Shown piece after piece: positions 54,205-63,407 of a stretch of DNA of 64,000 bases. Location: assembly GCF_016839145.1 (NCBI RefSeq), contig NZ_CP069303.1, positions 2,728,001-2,792,000 of the forward strand. Reading direction: 5' to 3'. The notes under the pieces were generated by a model that saw only the letters and a program-made list of their open reading frames with translations, did no database searches and was not told the DNA's origin. The position numbers and the translations under genes were made by a program. How positions within the stretch are numbered: the stretch's first letter is position 1; each line of letters begins with the position of its first letter. The DNA is from Shinella sp. PSBB067. GTDB lineage: Bacteria; Pseudomonadota; Alphaproteobacteria; Rhizobiales; Rhizobiaceae.

Positions 54205-56826
54205 ATGATACCTCCCCGTTCGACCTATCGCCTCCAGTTCCGCAACGGCATGGACTTTGGAGGGGCGCGTGGCCTGCTCCCCTACCTCGAGCGGCTCGGC
54301 ATCAGTCATCTCTACGCCTCCCCGCTGATGACCGCCGTCGGCGGCTCGACGCACGGCTATGACGTGACGCACGCCAACGAGATCGATCCGGCGCTCGGCG
54401 GCCTTGACGGCCTGCGCGCGCTCGCGGGGGACCTGCACGGACGCGGCATGGGTCTCATCCTCGATATCGTGCCGAACCACATGGCGGCCAGCCTGGAAAA
54501 TCCCTGGTGGCGCAGCGTGGTCGTGTGGGGCGCGGAAAGCCCGTTTTCAGGCCATTTCGACATCGACTGGTCGCAGAGACTGACGCTCCCCTTTCTCGGC
54601 AAGGACTTTTCGCAGGAATTGGCGGAAGGCACCATCCGCCTCGCGCTCGATCCCGGGCACGACGCCCTCGCCCTTTGCTATCACGACACCTGCTACCCGC
54701 TGCATCCCCGCACCTACGGGGATGTATTCGACGGGCATGGGGACCTTCCCCTCAAGGCCGATCCAGCGGGCGATCCGCTGGGCCGGGCCGTCCTCTCGCC
54801 GGCATTCGCCGTCCCGGGCACGCGCGCGGCCCTGGAAAAGCACCTTGCCGCCATCTCGGCCGACCCGGAAAGGCTCGCCGCCATCCACGCCGCACAGCCC
54901 TGGCAACTCACGGACTGGAAGACGGCGAGCCGCCATCTCAGCTACCGCCGCTTCTTCGAGATCGCGGGCCTTGCCGGCCTCAGCGCCGAAGACCCGCGCG
55001 TCTTCGACGACAGCCATCGCCTGGTCCTCGACCTAGTGCGCGAAGGAACGGTGGACGGCCTGCGCATCGACCATGTCGACGGGCTTGCCGACCCGCGGGC
55101 CTATCTGGAGCGCCTGCGCGACGCCGTCGGCCCCGATGTCTATATCGTCGTCGAGAAAATCCTCGAAAAGGAGGAGCCCTTTCCGGCGCACTGGCCGGTC
55201 CAGGGTGCGACGGGATACGAATTCATCGCCTCGCTTGCCGATGCATTCGCCGACGAACGGGAAGGCGGGCGGCTTGCCGAGGCCTTCCGCCCCCTCAAGG
55301 CCGAGGGTCACCGCGGGACCTATGCGCACGAGAGGAACGCCAGCAAACGGCAGATGCTTTCGGAGAACTTCGAAGGCGAAGTGCGCCGCATCGTCCGGCT
55401 GGCAAAGGACATGGCCGACCGGACCGATGCCGGTCTCTCCCGCGCCGCGCTAGCCGGGGCGATCTGCGGCATGATCGTCGCCCTGCCGGTCTACCGGACC
55501 TATACGACCGCGACGTCGGGCGCCGACGAACGCGACCGGCAGCTTCTCGCTGCCGCGCGCCGGCAGGCACGCACGGACATGCGTCCGGAGGTGTGCGAGG
55601 CGGTCGATTTCATCTGGGAACTGCTCGTCGACGACCAGACCTGCAGCGCCCTGCCCGGCTGCCCTGAATTCCGCATGCGCTTCCAGCAACTGAGCGGCCC
55701 GATCATGGCGAAGGCGCTGGAGGACACGCTGTTCTATCGCGAGAACGCCTTCATCGCCCTCAACGAGGTCGGCGGCGATCCCGGCCGGCCCGCCGGCGGC
55801 GTCGCCGCCTTCCACACCGCCATGCAGGCGCGCGCACGATCCCGGCCGGAGGGCCTGTCGGCCACCGCGACACACGACACCAAGCGCGGCGAGGATGCCC
55901 GGGCTAGGCTCTACGCCCTCAGCGAGGCGCCCGACGCATGGATCGCGGCAACGCGGCGCTGGACGACGCTCAACGCGCCCCTTCGCCGCCATCATGAAGG
56001 CCGCACCGTGCCCGAGCCGGGCGTGGAATGGCTGGTCTACCAGTCGCTGGCCGGAGCCTGGCCAACTGACGGACGCGCGGATGGCGCCGCGATGAAGACG
56101 CTCGGCGTGCGCATGCGGGCCTATGTCGAAAAGGCATTGCGCGAGGCGAAGATCGGCTCGAACTGGAGCCAGCCGGATCTCGACTACGAAGAGAAGGTGG
56201 CCGGCTTCGTGGACCATCTGCTCGGCCACGAAGCGTTCCTCGACGATTTCGCCGAAACGCTTTCGCCTTTCATCGAGGCCGGGCTGATGAATTCGCTGGC
56301 GCAGACGCTGATCAAGCTGACCGCCCCCGGCATCCCCGACGTCTACCAGGGCAGCGAGCGCTGCGATTTCTCGCTGGTCGATCCCGACAACAGGCGGCCG
56401 TTGGACACCGCGTCCCTCGACGTGCCGCAAAAGCCGCCCGCTTCGCGAACGCATTTCCCGCACTACAAGCAATGGCTGGTCGCAACCGTGCTCGCCGCGC
56501 GCAACCGGCATGCCGATGTCTTCGACGGCCCCTACCTGCCGCTGGACGCCTCGGATGGCGGCCGGCAGGCGCTCGCCTTCCTGTGCGGCACGCCGGACGC
56601 CTTCGCCATTACAGCGGTTCCGCGGCTGACATTCGGAAAGATCGAACCGGATGCGCTGCGGCTGCGCGAGGCCGCCACGCGCGACATCGCCCTTGCCGTT
56701 CCACCGCGTTTCCGGGGACGCAGCATGCGCTCGCTCCTTGACGGGCGCACCCTGACGCTCGGCGACGCGCTGCCCTTGTCGAGCGCCTTCGGGACCGAGC
56801 CCGTCGCCCTCCTCCTCAGCGCCTAG
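54205..56826 (+). CDS. treY: Maltooligosyltrehalose synthase
   Basis: Rearranges the reducing end of maltodextrins to the alpha,alpha-1,1 link. An 873-residue GH13 protein starting IPPRSTYRLQFRNGMDF, with YASPLMTAVGGSTHGYDV, DIVPNHMA, GLRIDHVDGLADPRAY and YIVVEKILEKEEPF, and TATHDTKRGEDARARL typical of TreY. ATG 54205 gives the usual N-terminus; an ATG at 54163 only 2 nt from GGAGG is less likely. Its TAG stop lies in the CCTAGG target of an IS481-family element. Confidence 0.94.
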   Translation: MIPPRSTYRLQFRNGMDFGGARGLLPYLERLGISHLYASPLMTAVGGSTHGYDVTHANEIDPALGGLDGLRALAGDLHGRGMGLILDIVPNHMAASLENPWWRSVVVWGAESPFSGHFDIDWSQRLTLPFLGKDFSQELAEGTIRLALDPGHDALALCYHDTCYPLHPRTYGDVFDGHGDLPLKADPAGDPLGRAVLSPAFAVPGTRAALEKHLAAISADPERLAAIHAAQPWQLTDWKTASRHLSYRRFFEIAGLAGLSAEDPRVFDDSHRLVLDLVREGTVDGLRIDHVDGLADPRAYLERLRDAVGPDVYIVVEKILEKEEPFPAHWPVQGATGYEFIASLADAFADEREGGRLAEAFRPLKAEGHRGTYAHERNASKRQMLSENFEGEVRRIVRLAKDMADRTDAGLSRAALAGAICGMIVALPVYRTYTTATSGADERDRQLLAAARRQARTDMRPEVCEAVDFIWELLVDDQTCSALPGCPEFRMRFQQLSGPIMAKALEDTLFYRENAFIALNEVGGDPGRPAGGVAAFHTAMQARARSRPEGLSATATHDTKRGEDARARLYALSEAPDAWIAATRRWTTLNAPLRRHHEGRTVPEPGVEWLVYQSLAGAWPTDGRADGAAMKTLGVRMRAYVEKALREAKIGSNWSQPDLDYEEKVAGFVDHLLGHEAFLDDFAETLSPFIEAGLMNSLAQTLIKLTAPGIPDVYQGSERCDFSLVDPDNRRPLDTASLDVPQKPPASRTHFPHYKQWLVATVLAARNRHADVFDGPYLPLDASDGGRQALAFLCGTPDAFAITAVPRLTFGKIEPDALRLREAATRDIALAVPPRFRGRSMRSLLDGRTLTLGDALPLSSAFGTEPVALLLSA

Positions 56827-56827
56827 G

Positions 56828-57838
56828 TGTTTGATCCCACGGTTTGATGGTGCGATCCTTTCTTTGGAATGGAAGGAAGCCCTATGGGACAAGTTCGTCA
56901 CGGCAGCGCCACGACCACGCACGCTGTCCGAGCAGCAATACAGCGATCGCAAGCTTCGCTCGCGCAGCTGAGCCGGGAGCTGGGCATCAACCCCAAGACC
57001 GTTGCGAAGTGGCGCAAGCGCGCGACGGTGGACGATATGAAGACCGGGCCATCGGAACCGCGCTCTACAGTCCTGTCGGCGGATGAAGAGGCGGCGATCA
57101 TAGCATTCCGGCGCCATACACTGCTGCCGTTGGACGACTGCCTTTACGCCCTGCACCCCTCGATCCCCCACCTGACGCGATCCGCGCTGCACCGCTGCTT
57201 GCAGCGGCATGGCATATCGCGTCTGCCTGATGTGGAAGGCGACAAGCCTAAACGGTCGAAGTTCAAGCGCTACCCCATAGGGTTCTTCCATATCGACATC
57301 GCCGAGGTTCAGACCGCTGAAGGCAAACTATATTTGTTCGTCGGCATCGACCGCACGAGCAAGTTCGCCGTGACCCAACTCGTTGACAAGGCAGACAGGG
57401 AGACCGCTTGGGAATTCCTTCAGCATATGCTCGAAGCCGTGCCCTACCAGGTCCATACTATTCTCACTGATAACGGCATCCAGTTCGCAGAGCAGCCTCG
57501 GAATCGGAATACCATCTACTCCCGCCCGCTGCGCTTCGACATGATCTGCGAGGCAAACGGCATTGAACACCGGCTGACCAAGCCCAACCATCCATGGACC
57601 AATGGGCAGGTCGAGCGGATGAACCGCACGATCAAGGAGGCCACCGTCAAGCGCTTCCATTACGATAGCCACGACCAGCTCCGAGCACACCTGACGGACT
57701 TCATGGCAGCCTACAACTTCGCCCGCAGGCTCAAGACCCTCAGTGGACTCACGCCATACGAATACATCTGCAAGATCTGGACATCAGAGCCTCACAGATT
57801 CATCCTAAACCCGATCCACCAGATGCCGGGACTGAACA
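56828..57838 (+). mobile_element. IS481-family insertion sequence
   Basis: About 1.0 kb with one transposase gene. Imperfect terminal inverted repeats begin TGTTTGATCCC on the left and TGTTCAGTCCC on the right (read inward). It is flanked by direct copies of CCTAGG (56822-56827 and 57839-57844), a 6-bp target duplication of the NCTAGN type known for IS481. The complete ends and intact gene suggest a recent insertion. Lower G+C than its neighbours also marks it as acquired. Confidence 0.88.
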
Positions 57839-57843
57839 CCTAG
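56884..57843 (+). CDS. IS481-family transposase
   Basis: A 319-residue DDE transposase: N-terminal HTH (RSQASLAQLSRELGINPKTVAKWRKRA), then the catalytic core with Asp138 (GFFHIDIAEV), Asp196 (ILTDNGIQF) and Glu244 (HPWTNGQVERMNRTIKE). The stop codon TAG lies in the right target duplication, not inside the IS itself. No frameshift, so it may be active. Confidence 0.92.
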   Translation: MGQVRHGSATTTHAVRAAIQRSQASLAQLSRELGINPKTVAKWRKRATVDDMKTGPSEPRSTVLSADEEAAIIAFRRHTLLPLDDCLYALHPSIPHLTRSALHRCLQRHGISRLPDVEGDKPKRSKFKRYPIGFFHIDIAEVQTAEGKLYLFVGIDRTSKFAVTQLVDKADRETAWEFLQHMLEAVPYQVHTILTDNGIQFAEQPRNRNTIYSRPLRFDMICEANGIEHRLTKPNHPWTNGQVERMNRTIKEATVKRFHYDSHDQLRAHLTDFMAAYNFARRLKTLSGLTPYEYICKIWTSEPHRFILNPIHQMPGLNT

Positions 57844-58544
57844 GGCCTGGCGAAGAGCTGGACGAGATCGACGCTGTCGGTCGTCTTGGCGCCGAGTTGC
57901 AGGTGGTTCTCGATATGGCGGAGATGCAGCGTCATCATCCACGCCGCCTTTTCGGCATCGCGGGTATGGAACGCCCCGACGATCGCGGCGTGGTCGTCGT
58001 CGCGGCAATTGCTGACGCCGGGCGCACCGAAGATGCCGATGATCAGCGATGTGCGCGTCACCAGCTCCTTCATGGTGCGGATGAGGACGGCATTGCCGGC
58101 GATCTGCGCCATCAGCGTGTGGAACTGGCCGGAAAGGCGGATCGCGTCGTGCCGGTGCCGCTCCTTGTGCGCGACATATTCCATTTCCAGGTGCCGGTTG
58201 AGCACCGCGATGTCCTCTTCCGTCGCGCGCTGCACGGCGAGGCGCGCGATGTTCGGCTCCAGCGCCAGGCGAGCCTCGAAGACCTCGCGGGCCTGCTCGG
58301 CCGTCGGCGAGGCGACGAAGGCGCCGCGGTTGGCATGCAGTTCCACGACCTCACGGCTGGCCAGCAGCAGGAGACTGCGGCGGATGCGCATGCGCCCGAC
58401 CCCGAAGGCCTCGCACAGGGCGGATTCGGAGAGTTTCGTGCCCGGCGGCAATCTCTGCTCGATGACCGCTTCGAAAATGCGATCGACGATGTCGCTCTCG
58501 TCGATCTCCTCCGCGTCCACCGGGTTTTCCGTAGCCACATCCAT
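57840..58544 (-). CDS. GntR-family regulator, FCD type
   Basis: A 234-residue protein with an N-terminal winged HTH (DRIFEAVIEQRLPPGTKLSESALCEAFGVGRMRIRRSLLLLASREVVELHANRGAFV) and an FCD ligand domain with metal-binding residues (H in RLSGQFHTLM, DDDHAAI, and LHLRHIENHL). Start at ATG 58544; longer TTG/GTG starts are possible. Its TAG stop is in CCTAGG copied by the IS. It is divergent from the branched-chain-type transporter and probably controls it, as for pyrimidine- or ureide-related operons. Confidence 0.88.
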   Translation of the reverse strand: MDVATENPVDAEEIDESDIVDRIFEAVIEQRLPPGTKLSESALCEAFGVGRMRIRRSLLLLASREVVELHANRGAFVASPTAEQAREVFEARLALEPNIARLAVQRATEEDIAVLNRHLEMEYVAHKERHRHDAIRLSGQFHTLMAQIAGNAVLIRTMKELVTRTSLIIGIFGAPGVSNCRDDDHAAIVGAFHTRDAEKAAWMMTLHLRHIENHLQLGAKTTDSVDLVQLFARP

Positions 58545-58637
58545 CACCGCATCTACCTCGACACGAGTCTCCCGCCTCAACCGTTCCCTTAAATAGGGCC
58601 GTTCTGGTTGACCAACAAGCGCCTATTTCGTCGACAC

Positions 58638-58649
58638 GGCAATGTTGCC
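58638..58649. promoter_or_regulatory. Palindrome GGCAATGTTGCC in the divergent region
   Basis: A 12-bp palindrome (5+2+5) between the FCD regulator and the transporter operon, 15 bp before a -35-like TTGACA. A candidate regulator site. Confidence 0.4.
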
Positions 58650-58663
58650 GTTGTTTACACCAC

Positions 58664-58692
58664 TTGACAAGATCGTTAACAATGCGCTCAAT
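58664..58692 (+). promoter_or_regulatory. Weak promoter of the transporter operon
   Basis: TTGACA (58664-58669) followed after 17 bp by CTCAAT (58687-58692). The -35 is perfect, the -10 poor. Confidence 0.4.
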
Positions 58693-58777
58693 ACCCTCGC
58701 CAAGGCCCATCGCGGCCGCCTCTCGCGGCCCGTGTGCCTATACCCATAAAGATCAATGGCCCCAGAGGAAGAACATC

Positions 58778-59965
58778 ATGCACAAGCGCTCATTCCTGAA
58801 GTTTTCCGTCCTCGCAGCCGCGACCGTCCTGTCGCTGCCGCTGCTCGCCCATGCCGAGAACGCCACGTTGAAGGTGGGCTTCGTCGGCGTCACCTCCGGC
58901 CCGGCGGCGGCCTGGGGCATTTCCAACCAGCGCTCGATGGAAGCGCGCGCGGCCTGGCTGAACGAGCTCGGCGGCGTCAAGATTGGCGACAAGACCTACA
59001 ATATCCAGATCGTGCCCTTCGACGACCAGAAGGACCCCAAGCGTGCCATCGCCGGCATGGAGAAGATGGCGCAGGACGGCATCCACTATGTCGTCGGCCC
59101 GAACGTCGACGACGGCGCCGCCGCAGTCCGCCCGGTCGCCGAGCAGAACGGCATCATGTATTTCCCCTATTCCTTCCCGAAGGCGCTGTTCACCCCGCCG
59201 GCGTCCAACGCGATCCTCGGCATGGTGGCAAACTACCAGTCGGGTCCCGCCATCTACAAATACCTCATGGAAAACAAGGGCGTGAAGAAGGCCGCCTTCG
59301 TCGCCGCCAACGAATCGGACCCGCTGAGCCAGCGTGAATCCGGTATTGCCGCCGCCCAGGCGCTCGGCCTCGAGGTGGTTTCCGGCAACGTGACCTACCA
59401 GGTGGACACGACCGACTTCACGCCGGTGCTGCTGCCGGTCATCCAGGCCGCGCCCGACCTTCTGGTGCTTTCGGGCGTCTCGCCGGCCAACGCCCCGCAG
59501 CTCATCCGCTCGGCGCGCGAGCTCGGCTATACCGGCCTCATCTCCACGGAAACGGCGCAGGACGCCGCCGTGCTCCAGGAAGGCGCCGGCGACCTTGCCG
59601 AAGGCTTCATCTCGGTCGGCGGCGCCTCCACGCCGGAACTCGCCAGCGACACGATGAAGGAATTCGTCGAGCGCTACACCAAGATGTTCGGCGAATACAA
59701 CGACGAGTCCAACACCAAGGTCTATGCGCTCGAATACATCATCGAGACGCTGAAGGCGAACCCGGCGGCCATCGACAACGTCGATGAATACAAGAAGACC
59801 ATGGACACGTTCGAGGCGCCGAATCCCTTCATGAAGGGCGACGCCAAGCTGAAATATGTCGGCATGACCTCCTTCGGCCAGAAGCGTCAGGTCTCCGTCC
59901 CGCTCGTCGTCAACGAGTACAAGGGCGGCAAGTTCGAGACGCTGTTCGTCGGCCAGGTCGACTGA
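58778..59965 (+). CDS. Branched-chain-type ABC transporter, substrate-binding protein
   Basis: A 395-residue Peripla_BP_6 family protein (LivK/UrtA-like) with a signal peptide of about 25 residues (LKFSVLAAATVLSLPLLAHAE). It has VGFVGVTSGPAAAWGISNQRSMEARAAWLNELGG and HYVVGPNVDDGAAAVRPVAEQNGI, YFPYSFP. The ligand may be an amino acid, urea-like or hydantoin compound; the racemase downstream suggests the last. Divergent from the FCD regulator. Confidence 0.92.
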   Translation: MHKRSFLKFSVLAAATVLSLPLLAHAENATLKVGFVGVTSGPAAAWGISNQRSMEARAAWLNELGGVKIGDKTYNIQIVPFDDQKDPKRAIAGMEKMAQDGIHYVVGPNVDDGAAAVRPVAEQNGIMYFPYSFPKALFTPPASNAILGMVANYQSGPAIYKYLMENKGVKKAAFVAANESDPLSQRESGIAAAQALGLEVVSGNVTYQVDTTDFTPVLLPVIQAAPDLLVLSGVSPANAPQLIRSARELGYTGLISTETAQDAAVLQEGAGDLAEGFISVGGASTPELASDTMKEFVERYTKMFGEYNDESNTKVYALEYIIETLKANPAAIDNVDEYKKTMDTFEAPNPFMKGDAKLKYVGMTSFGQKRQVSVPLVVNEYKGGKFETLFVGQVD

Positions 59966-59989
59966 TCGGAGCCTGAGGCATACCGCAAC

Positions 59990-60028
59990 GGGGCCCGGAC
60001 CGCGCAAGGTCCGGCCGGGCCCCTCTTT
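59990..60028 (+). terminator. Hairpin between binding-protein and permease genes
   Basis: GGGGCC (59990-59995) pairs with GGCCCC (60018-60023) and GGACC with GGTCC inside, with an internal loop, then TCTTT. It probably lowers permease expression relative to the binding protein. Confidence 0.6.
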
Positions 60029-60055
60029 GCCTGAACCTTCCATTGGAGGCTCACG

Positions 60056-60925
60056 ATGGAACAGATAATCGCCAACGGTCTCTACCTTGGTGCGCAATAT
60101 GCGTTGATCGCCCTGGGGCTGACGCTGATCTTCTCGCTGATGAACGTGCTGAACTTCGCCCACGGGCAGATGTACGTCTTCGGCGGCTTCGTCACCTACA
60201 CGGTCGTCGTCCAGTTCGGCCTGCCCTTCATCGTCGGCCTCCTCGCCTCGGCGGCGATCCTCGCGATCCTGGGCGCGGCCATCGAGAAATTCCTCTTCGC
60301 CCCCGTCGTGCGGCGGTCGAAGCGCGATGAATCGACCATGCTGCTCGCCGCCGGCATCGCCTTCTTCCTCGACGCCGTCATCCTGCTCCTGTTCGGCGAA
60401 AAGCAGCGCGGCGTGCCGAAGGTCGTCAACGGCGTGTTCAACTGGGACATGCGCATCATCATGCCCTATGACCGCATCCTGATCGGCGTCCTCGCGATCC
60501 TGCTGATCGTCGCCTTCATCGGCTTCATGAACTATTCCCGCGCCGGCCGCGCCATGCGGGCGCTCGCGCAGGACCGCATGGCGGCCCAGCTGATGGGCGT
60601 CGACGTCTCGCGCTATTCGATGCTCGGCTTTGCGCTCGGCGCCATGCTCGCCGGCCTCGTCGGCGGCCTTCTCGTCACCATCACCGGCGTCAATCTCGGC
60701 ATGGGTGGCCCGACCTCGATCAAGGCCTTCCTGATGATCATGATCGGCGGGGCGGGCGTGATCTCCGGCGCGATCGCCGGCGGCTTCATCCTCGGCATGA
60801 TGGAGAGCGTCGGCCTGACCGTGCTCTCCGCCTATGGCGACATCACCTATCTCGTCATCTTCGCCACGCTGATGGTGTTCCTGGCCGTCCGCCCGCAGGG
60901 GCTGATGGGCAAGCCGTGGGGTTAA
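60056..60925 (+). CDS. Branched-chain-type ABC transporter permease, LivH type
   Basis: A 289-residue permease with eight predicted helices: NGLYLGAQYALIALGLTLIFSLMNVLNFAHGQ at the start and RAGRAMRALAQDRMAAQLMGVDVSRYSMLGFALG, the LivH-family loop. It pairs with the LivM-type protein. Starts about 90 bp after the binding-protein gene. Confidence 0.93.
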   Translation: MEQIIANGLYLGAQYALIALGLTLIFSLMNVLNFAHGQMYVFGGFVTYTVVVQFGLPFIVGLLASAAILAILGAAIEKFLFAPVVRRSKRDESTMLLAAGIAFFLDAVILLLFGEKQRGVPKVVNGVFNWDMRIIMPYDRILIGVLAILLIVAFIGFMNYSRAGRAMRALAQDRMAAQLMGVDVSRYSMLGFALGAMLAGLVGGLLVTITGVNLGMGGPTSIKAFLMIMIGGAGVISGAIAGGFILGMMESVGLTVLSAYGDITYLVIFATLMVFLAVRPQGLMGKPWG

Positions 60926-60929
60926 GACC

Positions 60930-61901
60930 ATGACCGCTAAGAAACTTCTCGGCTTCGCCGTCTTCCTCGTCGCCGTCTTCGTGCTGGTGCCGCTGTTCAT
61001 CCGCGCGACCGGGCGCTGGGACTTCTTCTACACGCTGACCTCGGTTGCGCTGCTGTCCGTCGGCGCCGCCGGCGTCTGGCTCACCTTCTATATCGGCCGC
61101 ATCAATATCGGCCAGGGCGCCTATGCGCTGGTCGGCGGCTATGTCTCGGCGATCCTCGTCACGCAGGCCGGCGTCTCCTTCTGGCTGACCCTGCCGCTGG
61201 CCGGTCTCTTCTGCGCCTTCATCTCGGTGCTGATCGGCCTGCCGATCCTGCGCCTGCGCGGCGTCTACTTCGCCATGGTGACGCTGGTGCTGACGGAGGT
61301 CGCACGCCTCTCCGCCCTTGCCCTGCCGATTACCAACGGCGCGAAGGGCATCACCTCGATCCCGCTGCCGGGCGAGCTCTCGATCTTCGGCCTCACCGTC
61401 ATCCCGGCCTTCGGGTCGCTCTCCAATCCGCGCTTCGGCTTCTACATGATGGCCGTCGCGCTGATGGTCGTCACCTATCTCGTGCTCTGGCGCATCGTGA
61501 ACTCGCGGCTCGGGCACCTGTGCCGCAGCCTCCAGCAGAACGAGGAGCTTTCGGCCTCGATCGGCGTCAACACCGCCTATCTCAGGGTGCTCGCCTATGC
61601 GATCTCCTCGTTCTTCGGCGGCATCGCGGGCGCCATGTTCGCCTCCATCTCGCAGTCGATCTATCCGTCCTCCTTCGTGGTCGCCGACAGCGTGAACTTC
61701 ATGCTCTACTGCTTCCTCGGCGGCCTCGGATACGTCTTCGGCCCGATGCTCGGCACGCTCCTGCTCTATTTCGGCTGGGACCTGCTGTCGATCGCCAGGG
61801 AATACCAGCTCCTCATCTACTCCGGCGTCATGATCCTGCTCATGCTGGTCCTGCCGAACGGCGTCCTGAGCCTGCTCGACAAGAAGGAGGGCCGCGCATG
61901 A
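60930..61901 (+). CDS. Branched-chain-type ABC transporter permease, LivM type
   Basis: A 323-residue permease. N-terminal hydrophobic region, VGGYVSAILVTQAGVSFWLTLPLAG, and the LivM loop LGHLCRSLQQNEELSASIGVNTAYLRVLAYAISSFFGGIAGAMFAS. Starts 4 bp after the LivH-type gene and overlaps the ATPase gene by four bases. Confidence 0.93.
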   Translation: MTAKKLLGFAVFLVAVFVLVPLFIRATGRWDFFYTLTSVALLSVGAAGVWLTFYIGRINIGQGAYALVGGYVSAILVTQAGVSFWLTLPLAGLFCAFISVLIGLPILRLRGVYFAMVTLVLTEVARLSALALPITNGAKGITSIPLPGELSIFGLTVIPAFGSLSNPRFGFYMMAVALMVVTYLVLWRIVNSRLGHLCRSLQQNEELSASIGVNTAYLRVLAYAISSFFGGIAGAMFASISQSIYPSSFVVADSVNFMLYCFLGGLGYVFGPMLGTLLLYFGWDLLSIAREYQLLIYSGVMILLMLVLPNGVLSLLDKKEGRA

Positions 61902-62680
61902 CCCCCATCCTGCAAATCAAGAACGTCACCAAGCGCTACGGCGGCCTGACGGCGGTGAACGACGTCTCCTTCGACGTGAAGGAAGGCGAGATCCTCTCGG
62001 TGATCGGCCCGAACGGCGCCGGCAAGTCGACGCTCTTCAAGCTGATCTCCTCCTTCGTGCCGGCGACGACCGGGGAGGTGCTGTTCAAGGGGAGCCGCAT
62101 TTCCAGCCTTGCGCCGCACGTGGTGGCGCGCATGGGGGTCGTTCGCACCTTCCAGGAAACGACGATCTTCCGCTCCATGACGGTGCGCGAGAACATCATC
62201 GTCTCGCATCACCTGCGCTCGAAGGCGAGCCTCCTCGGCTTCTTCCTCGGCACCAGGCAGGCGCGCGAGGACGAGGCGGCCTTCGCCGCATCGGCCGACG
62301 ATATCGTCGACTTCCTCGGCCTGCAGGCGATCCGCAACGCGCTCGCCTCCAGCCTGCCGCAGGGCCACCTTCGCGCACTCGGCATGGCCATCGGCCTAGC
62401 CACCGACCCCAAGGTCATCCTGCTCGACGAGCCCTTCGCCGGCATGAACCACGACGAGACGATGAAGATGGTGGGCCTCGTGCGCCGGCTTCGCGACGAG
62501 CGCGGCGTCACGGTCCTGCTCGTCGAGCACGACATGCCGGCGGTGATGAAGATCAGCGACCGGATCGTGTGCATCAACTTCGGCCAGAAGATCGCCGAGG
62601 GCACGCCCCAGGAAATCCGGGAGGACGAGAAGGTCATCGAGGCCTATCTCGGCTCCGAAGATGCCGCGATCGGGATGTAA
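61898..62680 (+). CDS. Branched-chain-type ABC transporter ATPase, LivG type
   Basis: A 260-residue ATPase: Walker A GPNGAGKST, Q-loop TFQET, signature region LPQGHLRALGMAIGL (this subfamily lacks a canonical LSGGQ), Walker B VILLDEPFAGMN and H-loop VEHD. First of the two ATPases of the system. Confidence 0.94.
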   Translation: MTPILQIKNVTKRYGGLTAVNDVSFDVKEGEILSVIGPNGAGKSTLFKLISSFVPATTGEVLFKGSRISSLAPHVVARMGVVRTFQETTIFRSMTVRENIIVSHHLRSKASLLGFFLGTRQAREDEAAFAASADDIVDFLGLQAIRNALASSLPQGHLRALGMAIGLATDPKVILLDEPFAGMNHDETMKMVGLVRRLRDERGVTVLLVEHDMPAVMKISDRIVCINFGQKIAEGTPQEIREDEKVIEAYLGSEDAAIGM

Positions 62681-62683
62681 GCC

Positions 62684-63406
62684 ATGACGAACATATTGAG
62701 CGTTGAAAATGTCGAACTCTACTACGACCACATCTATGCGCTGAAAGGCGTCTCGATCGACGTGGGCGAAGGCGAGACCGTCGCGCTGATCGGCGCGAAC
62801 GGCGCGGGCAAGTCCTCGATCCTGCGGGCGATCACGGGGCTCCGGCCGATCAAGTCCGGCCGGATCACCTACCAGGGCGAAAAGCTCGACGGCACGCCCG
62901 CCGCCGAGATCGTGCGCCGGGGCATCTCCATGGTGCCGGAGGGCCGCCGCGCCTTCCCGCTGATGTCCGTCAAGGACAACCTGCTGATGGGCGCCTTCAC
63001 CCGCACCGACAAGGCGGAGATCGAGCAGACGCTGGAGAACGTGCTGACGCGCTTCCCTCGCCTCAAGGAACGCTATCACCAGCAGGCGAGCACCATGTCG
63101 GGCGGCGAGCAGCAGATGATGGTGATCGGCCGTGCCCTCATGGCCCGCCCGAAACTCCTGCTTCTCGACGAGCCGTCGCTCGGCATCGCGCCAAAGATCG
63201 TGCAGGACATTGCCCGCGCCATCGTCGCCATCAGCCGCGACGAGAAGGTCTCCATCCTCCTCGTCGAGCAGAACAGCCGCATGGCGCTCTCCATCTCCAA
63301 CCGCGCCTACGCGCTTTCCACCGGGTCGATCGCGCTGTCAGGCAATTCGAAGGAACTGATGAACGACGACCGCATCAAGGCTGCCTACCTCGGAGGCGAA
63401 CTCTGA
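62684..63406 (+). CDS. Branched-chain-type ABC transporter ATPase, LivF type
   Basis: A 240-residue ATPase with Walker A GANGAGKSS, signature MSGGEQQMMVIGRAL, Walker B LLLLDEPSLG and LivF-specific IAPKIVQDI. It completes the five-gene transporter; the racemase gene follows one base later, so they are cotranscribed. Confidence 0.95.
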   Translation: MTNILSVENVELYYDHIYALKGVSIDVGEGETVALIGANGAGKSSILRAITGLRPIKSGRITYQGEKLDGTPAAEIVRRGISMVPEGRRAFPLMSVKDNLLMGAFTRTDKAEIEQTLENVLTRFPRLKERYHQQASTMSGGEQQMMVIGRALMARPKLLLLDEPSLGIAPKIVQDIARAIVAISRDEKVSILLVEQNSRMALSISNRAYALSTGSIALSGNSKELMNDDRIKAAYLGGEL

Positions 63407-63407
63407 C

